64,000 nucleotides of DNA from Paraburkholderia fungorum (GCF_003610895.1 NZ_MCAS01000045.1:124001-188000); one strand, 5' to 3'; counted from the stretch's first letter, positions 35,353 to 43,792 are shown. The notes: a model not told the origin generated them from the letters alone. Numbers and translations: made by a program.

Positions 35353-35792
35353 ATTGCCTCCTGAGGTATCAACATCACGATGCCTTTCGGATTGCCTGTT
35401 GCCTTGTCGATTTGGAAGAAGTCAAGAAACGTTTTGCCACTTTGCCCTTCCGCCCAAGAGGCGGCAAAGATGTCGCCTCCATATTTGAGTTTCATGGCGC
35501 TCCTGCCATTGCTGAAATCCAGTAGCACTGGATCAATGAGATTGGGGGCGACGCCGCTGGGGTCCCAGCAAAGGTCGTAGTCCGAGGGCAGAAGCTTGCT
35601 GGTCACAAAGCTGCCATCGACATAAACCTTTGTGCATCCGGCACTGGCGAGATTGCCGAGCAGTAGCAGTAGTAGCTGGATCAGGCCGCTGCGGTGTTTA
35701 TTGGTGCCAAAATATTGAACAAATTCCGGCCATGCTGCGTTATGTATGCCCGGCGGGAGCAGGCCCGTAGTGGCGTCGAGCGGAGGCATCAT
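35349..35792 (-). CDS. DUF6932-type nucleotidyltransferase-like protein, operon gene 1
   Basis: A 147-residue protein. The motif VYVDGSFVTSKLLPSDYDLC (residues 57-75) has the GS...DxD core of polymerase-beta-type nucleotidyltransferases (Gly60, Ser61, Asp71, Asp73), in the form found in DUF6932 proteins. The rest is FAASWAEGQSGKTFLDFFQI with a short tail. DUF6932 genes commonly precede XRE-ImmA genes, and the pair behaves like a toxin-antitoxin or sensor module in predictions. First gene of the operon, 34 bases downstream of the palindrome. Confidence 0.8.
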   Translation of the reverse strand: MMPPLDATTGLLPPGIHNAAWPEFVQYFGTNKHRSGLIQLLLLLLGNLASAGCTKVYVDGSFVTSKLLPSDYDLCWDPSGVAPNLIDPVLLDFSNGRSAMKLKYGGDIFAASWAEGQSGKTFLDFFQIDKATGNPKGIVMLIPQEAI

Positions 35793-35825
35793 AGGGCAGC
35801 CTTTTTGCTGGTGATATGCAATCGT

Positions 35826-35847
35826 AACACAACGAAATCGTTGTGTT
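35826..35847. promoter_or_regulatory. Perfect 10-bp inverted repeat, likely operator of the seven-gene operon
   Basis: AACACAACGA, two bases, TCGTTGTGTT: a perfect palindrome 34 bases before the first gene of the operon and inside the only promoter-sized gap upstream of it. The XRE-ImmA protein of gene 2 is the natural candidate to bind it, which would make the operon self-repressed and inducible. Confidence 0.7.
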
Positions 35848-35945
35848 GAAACGTCTGCTATGAAAATCGGGGCGTGCGGAGCAACGTCAACTGATGTCTG
35901 AAGCGTCTGCTGTATTGGTTTTGGGGCGTATCCGGAAGTATATCT

Positions 35946-36017
35946 GTCCGAAATTTGTCATCTTTTTTCGGACGTATGACTTGCGCTCTGTCCGGAAAAA
36001 ATATACAAATATCGGAC
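35946..36017. promoter_or_regulatory. Two inverted repeats upstream of abiEi, likely AbiEi operators
   Basis: GTCCGAA (35946-35952) pairs with TTCGGAC (35967-35973), and GTCCG (35990-35994) pairs with CGGAC (36013-36017). Both lie just before the abiEi ribosome binding site. AbiEi-type antitoxins repress their own promoter by binding paired inverted repeats, so this fits. Confidence 0.7.
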
Positions 36018-36031
36018 AAGGAGTATTCCTC

Positions 36032-36745
36032 ATGCCCGATCTCAAATCCAGAATCTCAGCGTTAATCGATTCCGCAGCGCCTGGCCAGGTTTGGGGACCG
36101 TCCGACTTCGCAGATCTGGGAAGTCGCGACGCGGTCGACAAGGTTTTGCAGCGCATGGTTGTGGCAGGAGAGTTGCGGCGAATTGAACGGGGACTCTATG
36201 ATCGACCGACGCTGAATCGGCTGACGAAAAGTCTCACTACGCCGGACTATCGCGCCGTAGTGGCCGCGATCGCCCGACGTGATCAATTGCGCGTACTGGT
36301 CGATGGCATGACCGCAGCAAACGACCTGGGTCTGACCGATGCTGTGCCCGCCCGAGTGATAGTCCATACGGATTCCCGGCGCCGCGGAGTCCAGCTTGGG
36401 AACCTGAATATCCAGTTCAAGCAGACTGCCCCGAGCCGGCTCTATTGGGCGGGACGGCCGGCTATGCGAGTGGTGCAAGCCCTGCACTGGCTCAAGGATA
36501 TGCTGGCCTCCGACCGTGGTCGCATACTCGATCGGTTGAGGTGTGTTCTCGCTGACCCGGTAAACGGAGACGCTATTCGCGAGGACCTTATAAGTGGACT
36601 AGGAATGATGCCCATCTGGATGCAGGATGTCGTGCGGGATCTGCTCGATTGTGATCCACCGGACGCGCAGACACCTGTACGGGGACCTTCGATGAAACAG
36701 GAGTCTGCACCGACGCCGGGGCAATCGTCTAATACACGGGAGTGA
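36032..36745 (+). CDS. abiEi: Type IV antitoxin AbiEi (DUF6088)
   Basis: A 237-residue protein. The N-terminal winged helix reads RISALIDSAAPGQVWGPSDF, then ADLGSRDAVDKVLQRM and VVAGELRRIERGLYDRP; the C-terminal domain follows (VIVHTDSRRRGVQLGNLNIQ). This is the DUF6088/AbiEi antitoxin and transcription repressor. AAGGAG lies before ATG 36032; an upstream in-frame start at 35894 would run through the operators, so it is rejected. It is followed after 4 bases by the toxin gene. Confidence 0.88.
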   Translation: MPDLKSRISALIDSAAPGQVWGPSDFADLGSRDAVDKVLQRMVVAGELRRIERGLYDRPTLNRLTKSLTTPDYRAVVAAIARRDQLRVLVDGMTAANDLGLTDAVPARVIVHTDSRRRGVQLGNLNIQFKQTAPSRLYWAGRPAMRVVQALHWLKDMLASDRGRILDRLRCVLADPVNGDAIREDLISGLGMMPIWMQDVVRDLLDCDPPDAQTPVRGPSMKQESAPTPGQSSNTRE

Positions 36746-36749
36746 ATGA

Positions 36750-37796
36750 TTGAACGACGCTTACCAGGAAGTTATAGCTGCTTCTGATCTCGACCGGCGT
36801 GACCTTTTCCTGCGTGCTGCCACCCGGTTGGGGACGGCGGTGCAGAATGTCGAGAAGGACTTCTGGGTCTGCTGGACATTAGACGCATTGTTTAATGGGC
36901 TCCCCGCCGGCGGCCCGAGGCTGCTGTTCAAGGGCGGCACGTCTCTATCGAAGGCATTTGGTTTGATTACGAGATTTTCGGAAGACGTCGATGTAACTGT
37001 TTTCCGCGATGATCTTGGTCAGCATGCGGATGCGGGCGAACTTGACACGTTGAGCGGAAAGAAGCGTCGAGGGCGGCTCGATGCGATCCGGGAAGCCTGC
37101 CAGGCATATATCGCTGGCCCCTTGTCGGATCAGTTCAGTCAGTGCGCACTTGCTGCGATTGGCGACGGGCGCTTCCGGCTGGAGTTGGATCCGGATGATC
37201 AGGATCGCCAGAGTCTCCTTTTCTGGTATCCCGCTGTCACGCCTGCAGCAGGAGACTACGTCCGCTCGGCCGTAAAAATCGAATCTGGAGCCAAGTCGGC
37301 GCTCGACCCGCACCTCGTTTCCAGCGTCGCGCCATACGTTGATCAGGATCTGCCAGAGCTGGATCTGGCTGTGCCGAACATCACCACCGTGGAGGCAAGA
37401 CGCACCTTCTGGGACAAGGTCATGATCATTCACGGACTGAGGCAATGGCACGACCGGCGTGCCGAACTTCGGCACGGTGGTCAGCGGGTCTCACGCCACT
37501 ACTATGATTTGCATCAACTCATTCAGGTCGCTACGGAAGCCGGGTGGCTTGCGGATCGCGAACTTGCTACGGACTGTGTCCAGCACGCGAGGCTCTTTTT
37601 TGGCAGCACTGATCTGGGGCTTGAAATAGCGCGGCCGGGCACTTTTACCTTGGCTCCGAGCGCGCCTATGCGCGAGGCGCTCGCCCGGGACTATGCCGCA
37701 ATGGTGGGAATGGTCTTTGGCGACGTCCCGGCCTTCGACGCGTTGTTGGACGCTGCCGGTCATCTCGAACGAGTCATCAATGAGGCTGCGCCCTAG
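36750..37796 (+). CDS. abiEii: Type IV toxin AbiEii (nucleotidyltransferase)
   Basis: A 348-residue nucleotidyltransferase toxin. The core motif is LLFKGGTSLSKAFGLITRFS followed by EDVDVTVF: GGTSLSK and the DxD pair of AbiEii/AbiGii proteins. Later come KVMIIHGLRQWHD and SRHYYDLHQLI, both conserved helices of the family. It is expected to stop growth, for instance by adding nucleotides to tRNA, when the antitoxin does not suffice, giving abortive phage defence. It starts with TTG, 7 bases after GGGAG. Confidence 0.9.
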   Translation: MNDAYQEVIAASDLDRRDLFLRAATRLGTAVQNVEKDFWVCWTLDALFNGLPAGGPRLLFKGGTSLSKAFGLITRFSEDVDVTVFRDDLGQHADAGELDTLSGKKRRGRLDAIREACQAYIAGPLSDQFSQCALAAIGDGRFRLELDPDDQDRQSLLFWYPAVTPAAGDYVRSAVKIESGAKSALDPHLVSSVAPYVDQDLPELDLAVPNITTVEARRTFWDKVMIIHGLRQWHDRRAELRHGGQRVSRHYYDLHQLIQVATEAGWLADRELATDCVQHARLFFGSTDLGLEIARPGTFTLAPSAPMREALARDYAAMVGMVFGDVPAFDALLDAAGHLERVINEAAP

Positions 37797-38255
37797 CGAT
37801 TGGCGATGGCTCGTTGCGTCGATGACCATACCCTCGCAGGTTGATTCCCGTTTTTCGAGCATATCTATTTGCCGATGCAACAATCCGTTTGATGGACATC
37901 GGACCGCGCCCAATTGTGTGTGCTCACCCGGCCAGTCTGTCGCCATATAATCGGTTGCTAGCTGTTTGCTTATCAACGATTGGCGCACGAGTTTACGGGC
38001 ATGCAACTGTCGCTGAAAGCTACGAGGCGAGCCCGCGTTCAGTAAAGGAGCATAGCGTTATCGTCGCCACGGACGTCTGCATGTTTGAGATCTCATACAC
38101 GCGCTAAGGTGAAGTTCCTTTGTGTATCACCGACGTTCAGGGCCAAAAAGTAAGATTTGCCGGCGCGAGAGAGAATGGCTAAAGTTGCGCCTAGACTTCG
38201 AATTGGCGCGCCACACAAGATCGTAACGGTCCTATCTATCTTCCGATTCTGTTAA
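37797..38255. other. Spacer between abiEii and the fused nuclease-peptidase gene
   Basis: No gene supported. The base composition drops in GC toward the next gene. I see no clear terminator. Confidence 0.4.
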
Positions 38256-39584
38256 ATGAGCACACCGCAAAATACAACACGGACTGGCGACGAGTTCGAG
38301 AGACGTATTTTTGAACTATTTCGAACAGAAATAGACGCTGAGCGCTTCCCATTTAAAAGAGACTGCTGCAAGCTTTTTTCGAAAAAGGGCTACTATTCGC
38401 GCGATCGCTGTTCGGAAATTGTTTTCGATATTGCAATCGAAGTGTACTTTCCCGGGGCGCAGGAATATTCAATGCTGCTCCTCGTCGAGTGTAAGCGATA
38501 CTCCCACGCTGTGCCGGTTGATGATGTCGAAGAATTCTTCACAAAGGTTCAACAGGTCGGAGCAGCGAACGCAAAGGCTGTGGTCGTCAGTACAGCGGCA
38601 TTTCAAAGGGGGGCGCTCGAATTTGCGAAGGCTAAGCGAATTGGCCTTGCACGCTATTTCGGGCCTGAAAACTTCAAATGGGAACTGAGACGCTCACCGT
38701 CAACGACAGTTCAAAGAAACGCTGATTCTAAGGAGAACGTTGAGCGGGGACTTTCCGACGAAACGTTCAAAAGCTCATCGTTCGATTTTTATTTTCAATC
38801 GCCCGGCCGGCTGACTAACTCGTTGTGGGAATTCATTGAAGATGCTTTTTCGGACCTTATATTGGCGCTGGATGTAGCTATACGCGAAATCAAGAACCTA
38901 CGACGCGACTTGGAAGAAGTCGCCTTTGTGGAAAAAGGAGCAATTGAAGAGATTGGCGCATCCGTCCTATCGAGAATCGGCTACGCCGATGGTGAAGTCG
39001 CGCTCCAAGAAATTTGCAAGCTAGAGGCTGAAAGATCTGGACTGCAGTTGCGACTGAACCACCCGGTGGTCGATTCGGGCGCAGAGCCGCATGCACTGGG
39101 GCGCATCACGTTTGATCCACTAGTCATTGATGTCTACGCGCAACAGGAGCCAAACCGAGGCCGAGAACGGTTCACATTGGCCCACGAGATGGCGCACCAC
39201 TTCCTTGACCACGGCCGATATCTGGTAAGCGAATCCTGTGATAGTGACGACTTCGTTCTGCACCGTGCTGGCCTAGATGATTTGGCAATTTCGCGCCTCG
39301 AATTTCAAGCTAATTACATGGCCTCCAGCATACTGTTGCCGCGCGCCCAAATCGTTGCCGATTTTTACAGACTCCTACAGACAATCGGGGTGTCGGATAA
39401 AGGATTCGGCTCGCTGTACGTGGACGACCAGCCGTGCAACATACAAAATTACGATTTCATAACGGGACGATTGATGCAAAAGTATGGCGTATCTCGCAGT
39501 GCCGTTCGAATCAGGCTAGAGACTCTTGATTTGTTGCGAGACAATCGACGCCAACTCGCTGTGGGGCAAATGTTGCACCGATAG
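38256..39584 (+). CDS. Mrr-like restriction nuclease fused to ImmA/IrrE metallopeptidase
   Basis: A 442-residue protein. Residues 8-135 have a PD-(D/E)xK nuclease pattern of the Mrr type: GDEFERRIFELF, Asp58 in VFDIAIEV, Glu78-Cys-Lys80 in LLVECKRYSHAV, then DVEEFFTKVQQVGAANAKAV and VVSTAAFQRGALEFAK. Residues 170-235 are a charged helical linker. Residues 225-442 are an ImmA/IrrE zinc peptidase with FTLAHEMAHHFLDHG (His310, Glu311, His314) and LEFQANYMASSILLP. GC is clearly lower than in the surroundings, so it was acquired. The joining suggests a nuclease held in check or released by its own peptidase domain. Confidence 0.85.
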   Translation: MSTPQNTTRTGDEFERRIFELFRTEIDAERFPFKRDCCKLFSKKGYYSRDRCSEIVFDIAIEVYFPGAQEYSMLLLVECKRYSHAVPVDDVEEFFTKVQQVGAANAKAVVVSTAAFQRGALEFAKAKRIGLARYFGPENFKWELRRSPSTTVQRNADSKENVERGLSDETFKSSSFDFYFQSPGRLTNSLWEFIEDAFSDLILALDVAIREIKNLRRDLEEVAFVEKGAIEEIGASVLSRIGYADGEVALQEICKLEAERSGLQLRLNHPVVDSGAEPHALGRITFDPLVIDVYAQQEPNRGRERFTLAHEMAHHFLDHGRYLVSESCDSDDFVLHRAGLDDLAISRLEFQANYMASSILLPRAQIVADFYRLLQTIGVSDKGFGSLYVDDQPCNIQNYDFITGRLMQKYGVSRSAVRIRLETLDLLRDNRRQLAVGQMLHR

Positions 39585-39600
39585 GATGCTTTCGCGAATG

Positions 39601-39779
39601 GATGCGGAGCTACGCAAGTATTGCGGTGACGCGCAAAGACGCGGGGCAGGCCGATCAGCCAGTTCGACGTCGTGATCGCAGCCTGTGCGCGTTCAAGAGG
39701 GGACGCACTGGCCACGCGCAATGCGAAGGATTTCTCCGGTTGCGAAGTTGCAGTCATCGAACCGTGGGCGCTGTTCTGA
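39601..39779 (+). pseudogene. VapC/FitB PIN-domain toxin, C-terminal remnant
   Basis: The frame ending in TGA 39777-39779 reads RPISQFDVVIAACARSRGDA, then LATRNAKDFSGC and EVAVIEPW: the last third of a VapC/FitB-type PIN ribonuclease, with the late acidic Asp in FDVVIAA and the D of KDF. Just upstream the neighbouring frame gives SYASIAVTRKDAG of the same family, so one frameshift is present. The N-terminal half is gone. Confidence 0.65.
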
Positions 39780-39935
39780 ATTGGGATTCGAACCGTCTTT
39801 CGGCGGAATGAAATCGGGAATCGGGCTGTCCCAGGCGACAGAAAAACGGGTCTTTCTTAATATGGGTAGAAGTATGGGTAGCGGAAAGGTGTTTTTTCAG
39901 AGCCTTGCCTGTAAAGCGCCTTCGGGCGTTTTGGC

Positions 39936-39953
39936 ATCCCTCCGTCTCCGCCA
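39936..39953 (+). other. Probable attachment site: 18-bp copy of a tRNA-Ser 3' end
   Basis: ATCCCTCCGTCTCCGCCA is the T-arm end, acceptor strand and CCA of a tRNA whose 5' strand would be GGAGACG, as in betaproteobacterial tRNA-Ser(GCU). The rest of a tRNA is not present upstream. Integrases that target tRNA genes leave such a copy at the far end of the island. All mobile and defence genes lie to the left, core genes to the right. Confidence 0.55.
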
Positions 39954-39962
39954 AAAGCGGTT

Positions 39963-40000
39963 AAAAAACCCCGTAAGCTCAAAGGCTTACGGGGTTTTTT
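39963..40000 (+). terminator. Strong rho-independent terminator
   Basis: ACCCCGTAAGC - loop - GCTTACGGGGT flanked by A-run and T-run. It follows the tRNA-like fragment, as expected if this was once the terminator of the tRNA gene. Confidence 0.85.
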
Positions 40001-40572
40001 GTTTTTGAGCCCGTCGTCAGGTCCGTCATCCGGTGGCGGCTCGATTCCCTCGATTCTGTTCTTCCGCGTCGTGCCTTGGATGGGCAGTGCCCGACGCTAC
40101 CCAAGATTTTGTCCCCCGCACTTCTTAGAGGGAAATGGCGCGCAGCCTGCGGCCTTTTGCACTCACAGAAATTTACGACGTAGTCCTACGGGGTATTTGT
40201 ACGAGTCCACATCAGAATGCCGCCCGACCCGCTGATCGAGTATTTGAGTTCTGCGAAGCGATAGCCGAAGCAGTCTGTCTCAACTGGAGAGCGAGGATTT
40301 GAAGCCAGCAAGGCGTGCAATTCTGGACGCGCCTGCAACTCCGTCGTGCACGGCGTATCTCGTCTACAGGCACCACCAGACATCCCTACCGAGAAATCAG
40401 CAAACCCCTACATCGATGAACCCTTCATAAGCCAGGGTCCTGGTCGTTTACAAATATTAAGGGCTATTCCTGCCACAACATGCCACTTCGCGGACGCCGG
40501 CACGGTTCCCGATCAACTCTGATCGGCTGGGGTGGAGGAAGGGACGCCAACTCTTAATGGTAGGGAAAGAAA
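40001..40572. other. Spacer before the chemoreceptor gene
   Basis: No gene supported. A short minus-strand frame (40186-40383) has no family resemblance. It probably contains the chemoreceptor promoter. Confidence 0.4.
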
Positions 40573-42309
40573 ATGCAAGGCTTCACACAGAGCATCAAGT
40601 TCAAGATCGTCCTGGCCTTCGGTGTGTGTTTAGCGCTGACGGCCGCGGTCGGTGCTTTTGGTATGCAAGGCTTGTGGAAGATGAACCTGGCCATGAGCAG
40701 GGCTTATTCACAAAACACAGTTGCGATAGCCGATCTGTCCGAGGTTCGCGCTTCTCAAATCGACTCCCGTCTGCAATTGCGGCGGATTCTATATTTTCGC
40801 AACCCCGAAAAGACAGAGACTGCCAAGGAGATTATCCGCGCCGACTGGCAGCGCATCGACAATGCCTGGAGTGAGTACTATCCGGGCGGCGTTTCCAGTG
40901 ACAGGGAGCGCGCCATAGCCGATGGCATAAATAATCTCCTGTCACAGCTCAAGTCCTCAACAGACTCAGCAGTTGCGGCTATGAGCGCCGGCAACTACGA
41001 CGCCGCGGCTCCGCTGGTCGAAGATCAGGCTCAGATTGCCGAGTCGATACAGAAACTCATCAATGATGACGCTGCTTTAAACAGAGCCGATGCAAAGCAG
41101 GCTGCTGAGGACGGCAACTCTCTGTTCCGGACACTGTTTGGGGTCGCGGTCGCGCTGGTGGGTGCGGGCGTCGTCCTCGCAACCGGTATGTCGATCTACC
41201 TGATCCGCGCGATCACGAGGCCTCTAGGCATCGCCGTGAGCGCTGCGAATGCGGTCGCTGACGGCAAGCTTGAGAATCAGATCATCGTGGACTCGCGCAA
41301 CGAATTCGGCCAGTTGCTGGAAGCGTTGAAGAAGATGGACGGACGGCTCAGCGAGACCGTGCGCGGAATTAAAGGGAGCGCGGAGTCGGTGACGGTGGCG
41401 TCTCGTGAAATCGCGAGCGGCAATACGGATCTTTCCGCCCGTACGGAGGAGCAGGCCGCGTCGCTTGAAGAAACCGCAGCCAGCATGGCACAGTTGACCG
41501 AGACGGTAAAACAGAACGCTGACAATGCCCGGCAGGCAGACGCACTGGCCACGCGCGCTACTGACATTGCCGATACAGGTAACGATTCGGTTCAGGCCAT
41601 GGTCGGGACAATTAGCCAGATCAGCAGTAGCTCAAACAAGATTTCAGAAATCACCGGCGTCATTGAAGGCATTGCTTTCCAGACGAACATTCTGGCGCTC
41701 AATGCCGCTGTTGAAGCGGCACGGGCAGGTGAGCAAGGGCGAGGGTTTGCTGTGGTGGCCAGTGAGGTTCGCAGTCTCGCACAACGCTCCGCCACCGCCG
41801 CGAAGGAAATCAAGGAACTGATCAACTCGTCCGTGACAACGATTCAGGACGGCGCGCAGCAGGCAGCCGAAGTTAGCGCCACCATGGGGCAGGTCAAGCA
41901 GGCAATCAAGCAGGTGTCCGATATCGTCAGCGAGATCGCGGCCGCGTCCGACGAGCAAAGCCGTGGCATTGAACAGGTGAATCAGGCCGTCGGTCAGATG
42001 GACGAAGTCACGCAACAGAATGCGGCGCTTGTCGAGCAGGCAGCCGCTGCGGCACAGTCACTTGAAGAACAGGCCAGCCGTCTGAAGGAGGCCGTTTCCG
42101 TGTTCAGGGTCGCCAATACGAGGCAATCTTCCGCACGTACGGCGATTCCGCAAAGCAAGCCTCGCACCCCTGTAACCAGAGTTTCCGACGTGCGTTATTT
42201 GGAGCCCGCAAAGCCGAGAGCTGTCCCCGCCATCATCGCAAGCGGAGCGACCAACACCTCGACCAACACCTCGACCGATATCGCGAAAGCGGACTGGGAA
42301 ACGTTCTGA
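40573..42309 (+). CDS. Methyl-accepting chemotaxis protein (Tsr/Tar-like)
   Basis: A 578-residue receptor. One membrane helix at 11-30, a periplasmic four-helix-bundle ligand domain (about 31-185), a second helix at 188-210, HAMP (ITRPLGIAVSAANAVADGKL), then the long signalling coiled coil with the hairpin tip GIAFQTNILALNAAVEAARA. The C-terminus ends in DWETF, close to the NWETF pentapeptide that tethers CheR and CheB, so this is a high-abundance-type receptor that can be modified directly. Just before it is a small tandem repeat of Asn-Thr-Ser-Thr. Signal unknown. Confidence 0.93.
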   Translation: MQGFTQSIKFKIVLAFGVCLALTAAVGAFGMQGLWKMNLAMSRAYSQNTVAIADLSEVRASQIDSRLQLRRILYFRNPEKTETAKEIIRADWQRIDNAWSEYYPGGVSSDRERAIADGINNLLSQLKSSTDSAVAAMSAGNYDAAAPLVEDQAQIAESIQKLINDDAALNRADAKQAAEDGNSLFRTLFGVAVALVGAGVVLATGMSIYLIRAITRPLGIAVSAANAVADGKLENQIIVDSRNEFGQLLEALKKMDGRLSETVRGIKGSAESVTVASREIASGNTDLSARTEEQAASLEETAASMAQLTETVKQNADNARQADALATRATDIADTGNDSVQAMVGTISQISSSSNKISEITGVIEGIAFQTNILALNAAVEAARAGEQGRGFAVVASEVRSLAQRSATAAKEIKELINSSVTTIQDGAQQAAEVSATMGQVKQAIKQVSDIVSEIAAASDEQSRGIEQVNQAVGQMDEVTQQNAALVEQAAAAAQSLEEQASRLKEAVSVFRVANTRQSSARTAIPQSKPRTPVTRVSDVRYLEPAKPRAVPAIIASGATNTSTNTSTDIAKADWETF

Positions 42310-42382
42310 TTGCAAGACGCGTCGTGCTCAGAAGCGTCAGGGTTCAGAGCGATAAGCACCCTTCAATTCGGCTGGGCGCTCT

Positions 42383-42613
42383 ATGAGAAGAGCCTGGAGT
42401 TTCTGGAATGGAATCGCCACAGCTTTAGTTCTGCTGTTGGCTTGTTGTTTGCCGTTGATCGCGCCGCACAGAGGCGGATGGACATCCGCGTCTCTATTCC
42501 TGTTAGGGGCGGGGTTGATTGTCCTCGGGGTTTCAGAGGCTCGCCTGACAAAATTGTGGCGAACTTCGATGGTCTGCATCGGAATTTTTCATGTTGGTAC
42601 AGCGATTTTTTGA
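42383..42613 (+). CDS. Small two-helix membrane protein
   Basis: A 76-residue frame with two hydrophobic segments (NGIATALVLLLACCLPLIA and LFLLGAGLIVLGV) and basic ends. No family recognised and no strong ribosome binding site. It lies between the chemoreceptor and the GGDEF gene on the same strand. Confidence 0.4.
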   Translation: MRRAWSFWNGIATALVLLLACCLPLIAPHRGGWTSASLFLLGAGLIVLGVSEARLTKLWRTSMVCIGIFHVGTAIF

Positions 42614-42721
42614 TGGGTCGGCATTTCGTGAGGCTGCAATCCTGCGTCGGACGATGGCCGACGTGCAATTACCATGTGTCGCCGGGAAGTCACTACGCTA
42701 GCAATGTACAAGGACCTTGAT

Positions 42722-43792
42722 ATGCAGTTGATGCACAAAATCAGGTCCCTCGAAAGAGATGTCATCTTTCGAGACCGCTCAGAGCGATGGCTGTTTTGGC
42801 ACCATTCAGCCCTCAACTTGCGACATCTGGCGGTTTGTCTCGGAATCGTGGGATTCGCGGCCTGGACTTTGTCGAGAATTTTCGCTCAACCGGGTCCTCC
42901 GTTTGATGTAGCGGAAACGATCATGGCAGTGGCCGGCATGCTGATCGGATGGACAACGGTGTATTTTTCCCGTGGAGCGGTCACACATTCGATTGGCTGC
43001 TCTGTTTTTGTAACGGCACTCGCGCTCGGTCTTCACGGTGACGTTGTCAGGACATCAAATCCCGAATTCTGGACCATTCCGTTGGGCATTGTGATTACTC
43101 TTGGTATGGTCGCGGTTTTCGCAGATTATTATAGTTATTTTATATGCAACATGATCGTCTGGTTTATTATAGCGCGCAATGAGGTTGATCTATTGTTGAA
43201 CTTGCAAGATTTAAACTGGATAATAATCGCTATTTCATCGGGAATCACGTTGGGATTCCTGCTTAACTACCTTTTCGTGCAAGAGAGAAAAAAGGTATTT
43301 CTTGTTCAGAGAGAGTTGATCAAGCTGGCCTTTAAAGACGCGCTGACAGGCATTGATAATCGCCGAAGCCTGATGGAGTCGATGCAGGATCATCACGCTC
43401 GCGCCGCAACAGACGACTTCTACCTTTTGCTCATTGACATCGACGACTTTAAACGCGTTAACGACACGTTGGGCCATGACGTCGGGGACCAGGTGCTGGT
43501 GGCAGTAGCGGCTGTCATCGACCGGTGTGCGCAGATGCATACTTTCGGGCGCCTTGGCGGCGAAGAGTTCGGTGTCATATTTGCGGGTGAAGAAGGCGCT
43601 GCGTGTGCTTTGGCACAGCGGCTTTGCGAGAACGTTGCGAAATCGCGCATTTCAACTCACGCCGTTACGATCAGCATCGGGTTGTCAAAATTTTATGAAA
43701 CAGTAAGTCTCGCGGACATTTTCAGAACCGCCGATCAGGGGCTCTATGAAGCGAAGCGGCAGGGTAAAAATAGATATGTTTTGATTTCCTGA
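42722..43792 (+). CDS. Membrane-bound diguanylate cyclase (GGDEF)
   Basis: A 356-residue protein. About six membrane helices fill residues 30-190 (HLAVCLGIVGFAAWTLSRIF and others), then a GGDEF domain: KDALTGIDNRRSLMESM, LLIDIDDFKRVNDTLGHDVG and FGRLGGEEFGVIF (GGEEF active site). It makes cyclic di-GMP; the RxxD inhibitory site is not clear. The start is the ATG with AAGGA 7 bases upstream; earlier ATGs at 42674 and 42704 have none. Confidence 0.88.
   Translation: MQLMHKIRSLERDVIFRDRSERWLFWHHSALNLRHLAVCLGIVGFAAWTLSRIFAQPGPPFDVAETIMAVAGMLIGWTTVYFSRGAVTHSIGCSVFVTALALGLHGDVVRTSNPEFWTIPLGIVITLGMVAVFADYYSYFICNMIVWFIIARNEVDLLLNLQDLNWIIIAISSGITLGFLLNYLFVQERKKVFLVQRELIKLAFKDALTGIDNRRSLMESMQDHHARAATDDFYLLLIDIDDFKRVNDTLGHDVGDQVLVAVAAVIDRCAQMHTFGRLGGEEFGVIFAGEEGAACALAQRLCENVAKSRISTHAVTISIGLSKFYETVSLADIFRTADQGLYEAKRQGKNRYVLIS

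Noticed and set aside
29988..35792. Known DNA 7-deazaguanine (dpd), Dnd/Ssp or BREX system
   Set aside because: None of the marker genes (QueC/D/E-like, DpdA, DndBCD, SspABCD, BrxC/PglX/PglZ) is present; the methylase and radical SAM proteins do not match those families.
39760..39800. Second tRNA-like fragment around GGGATTCGAACC
   Set aside because: The TTCGA word is present but no acceptor or T-stem pairing follows.
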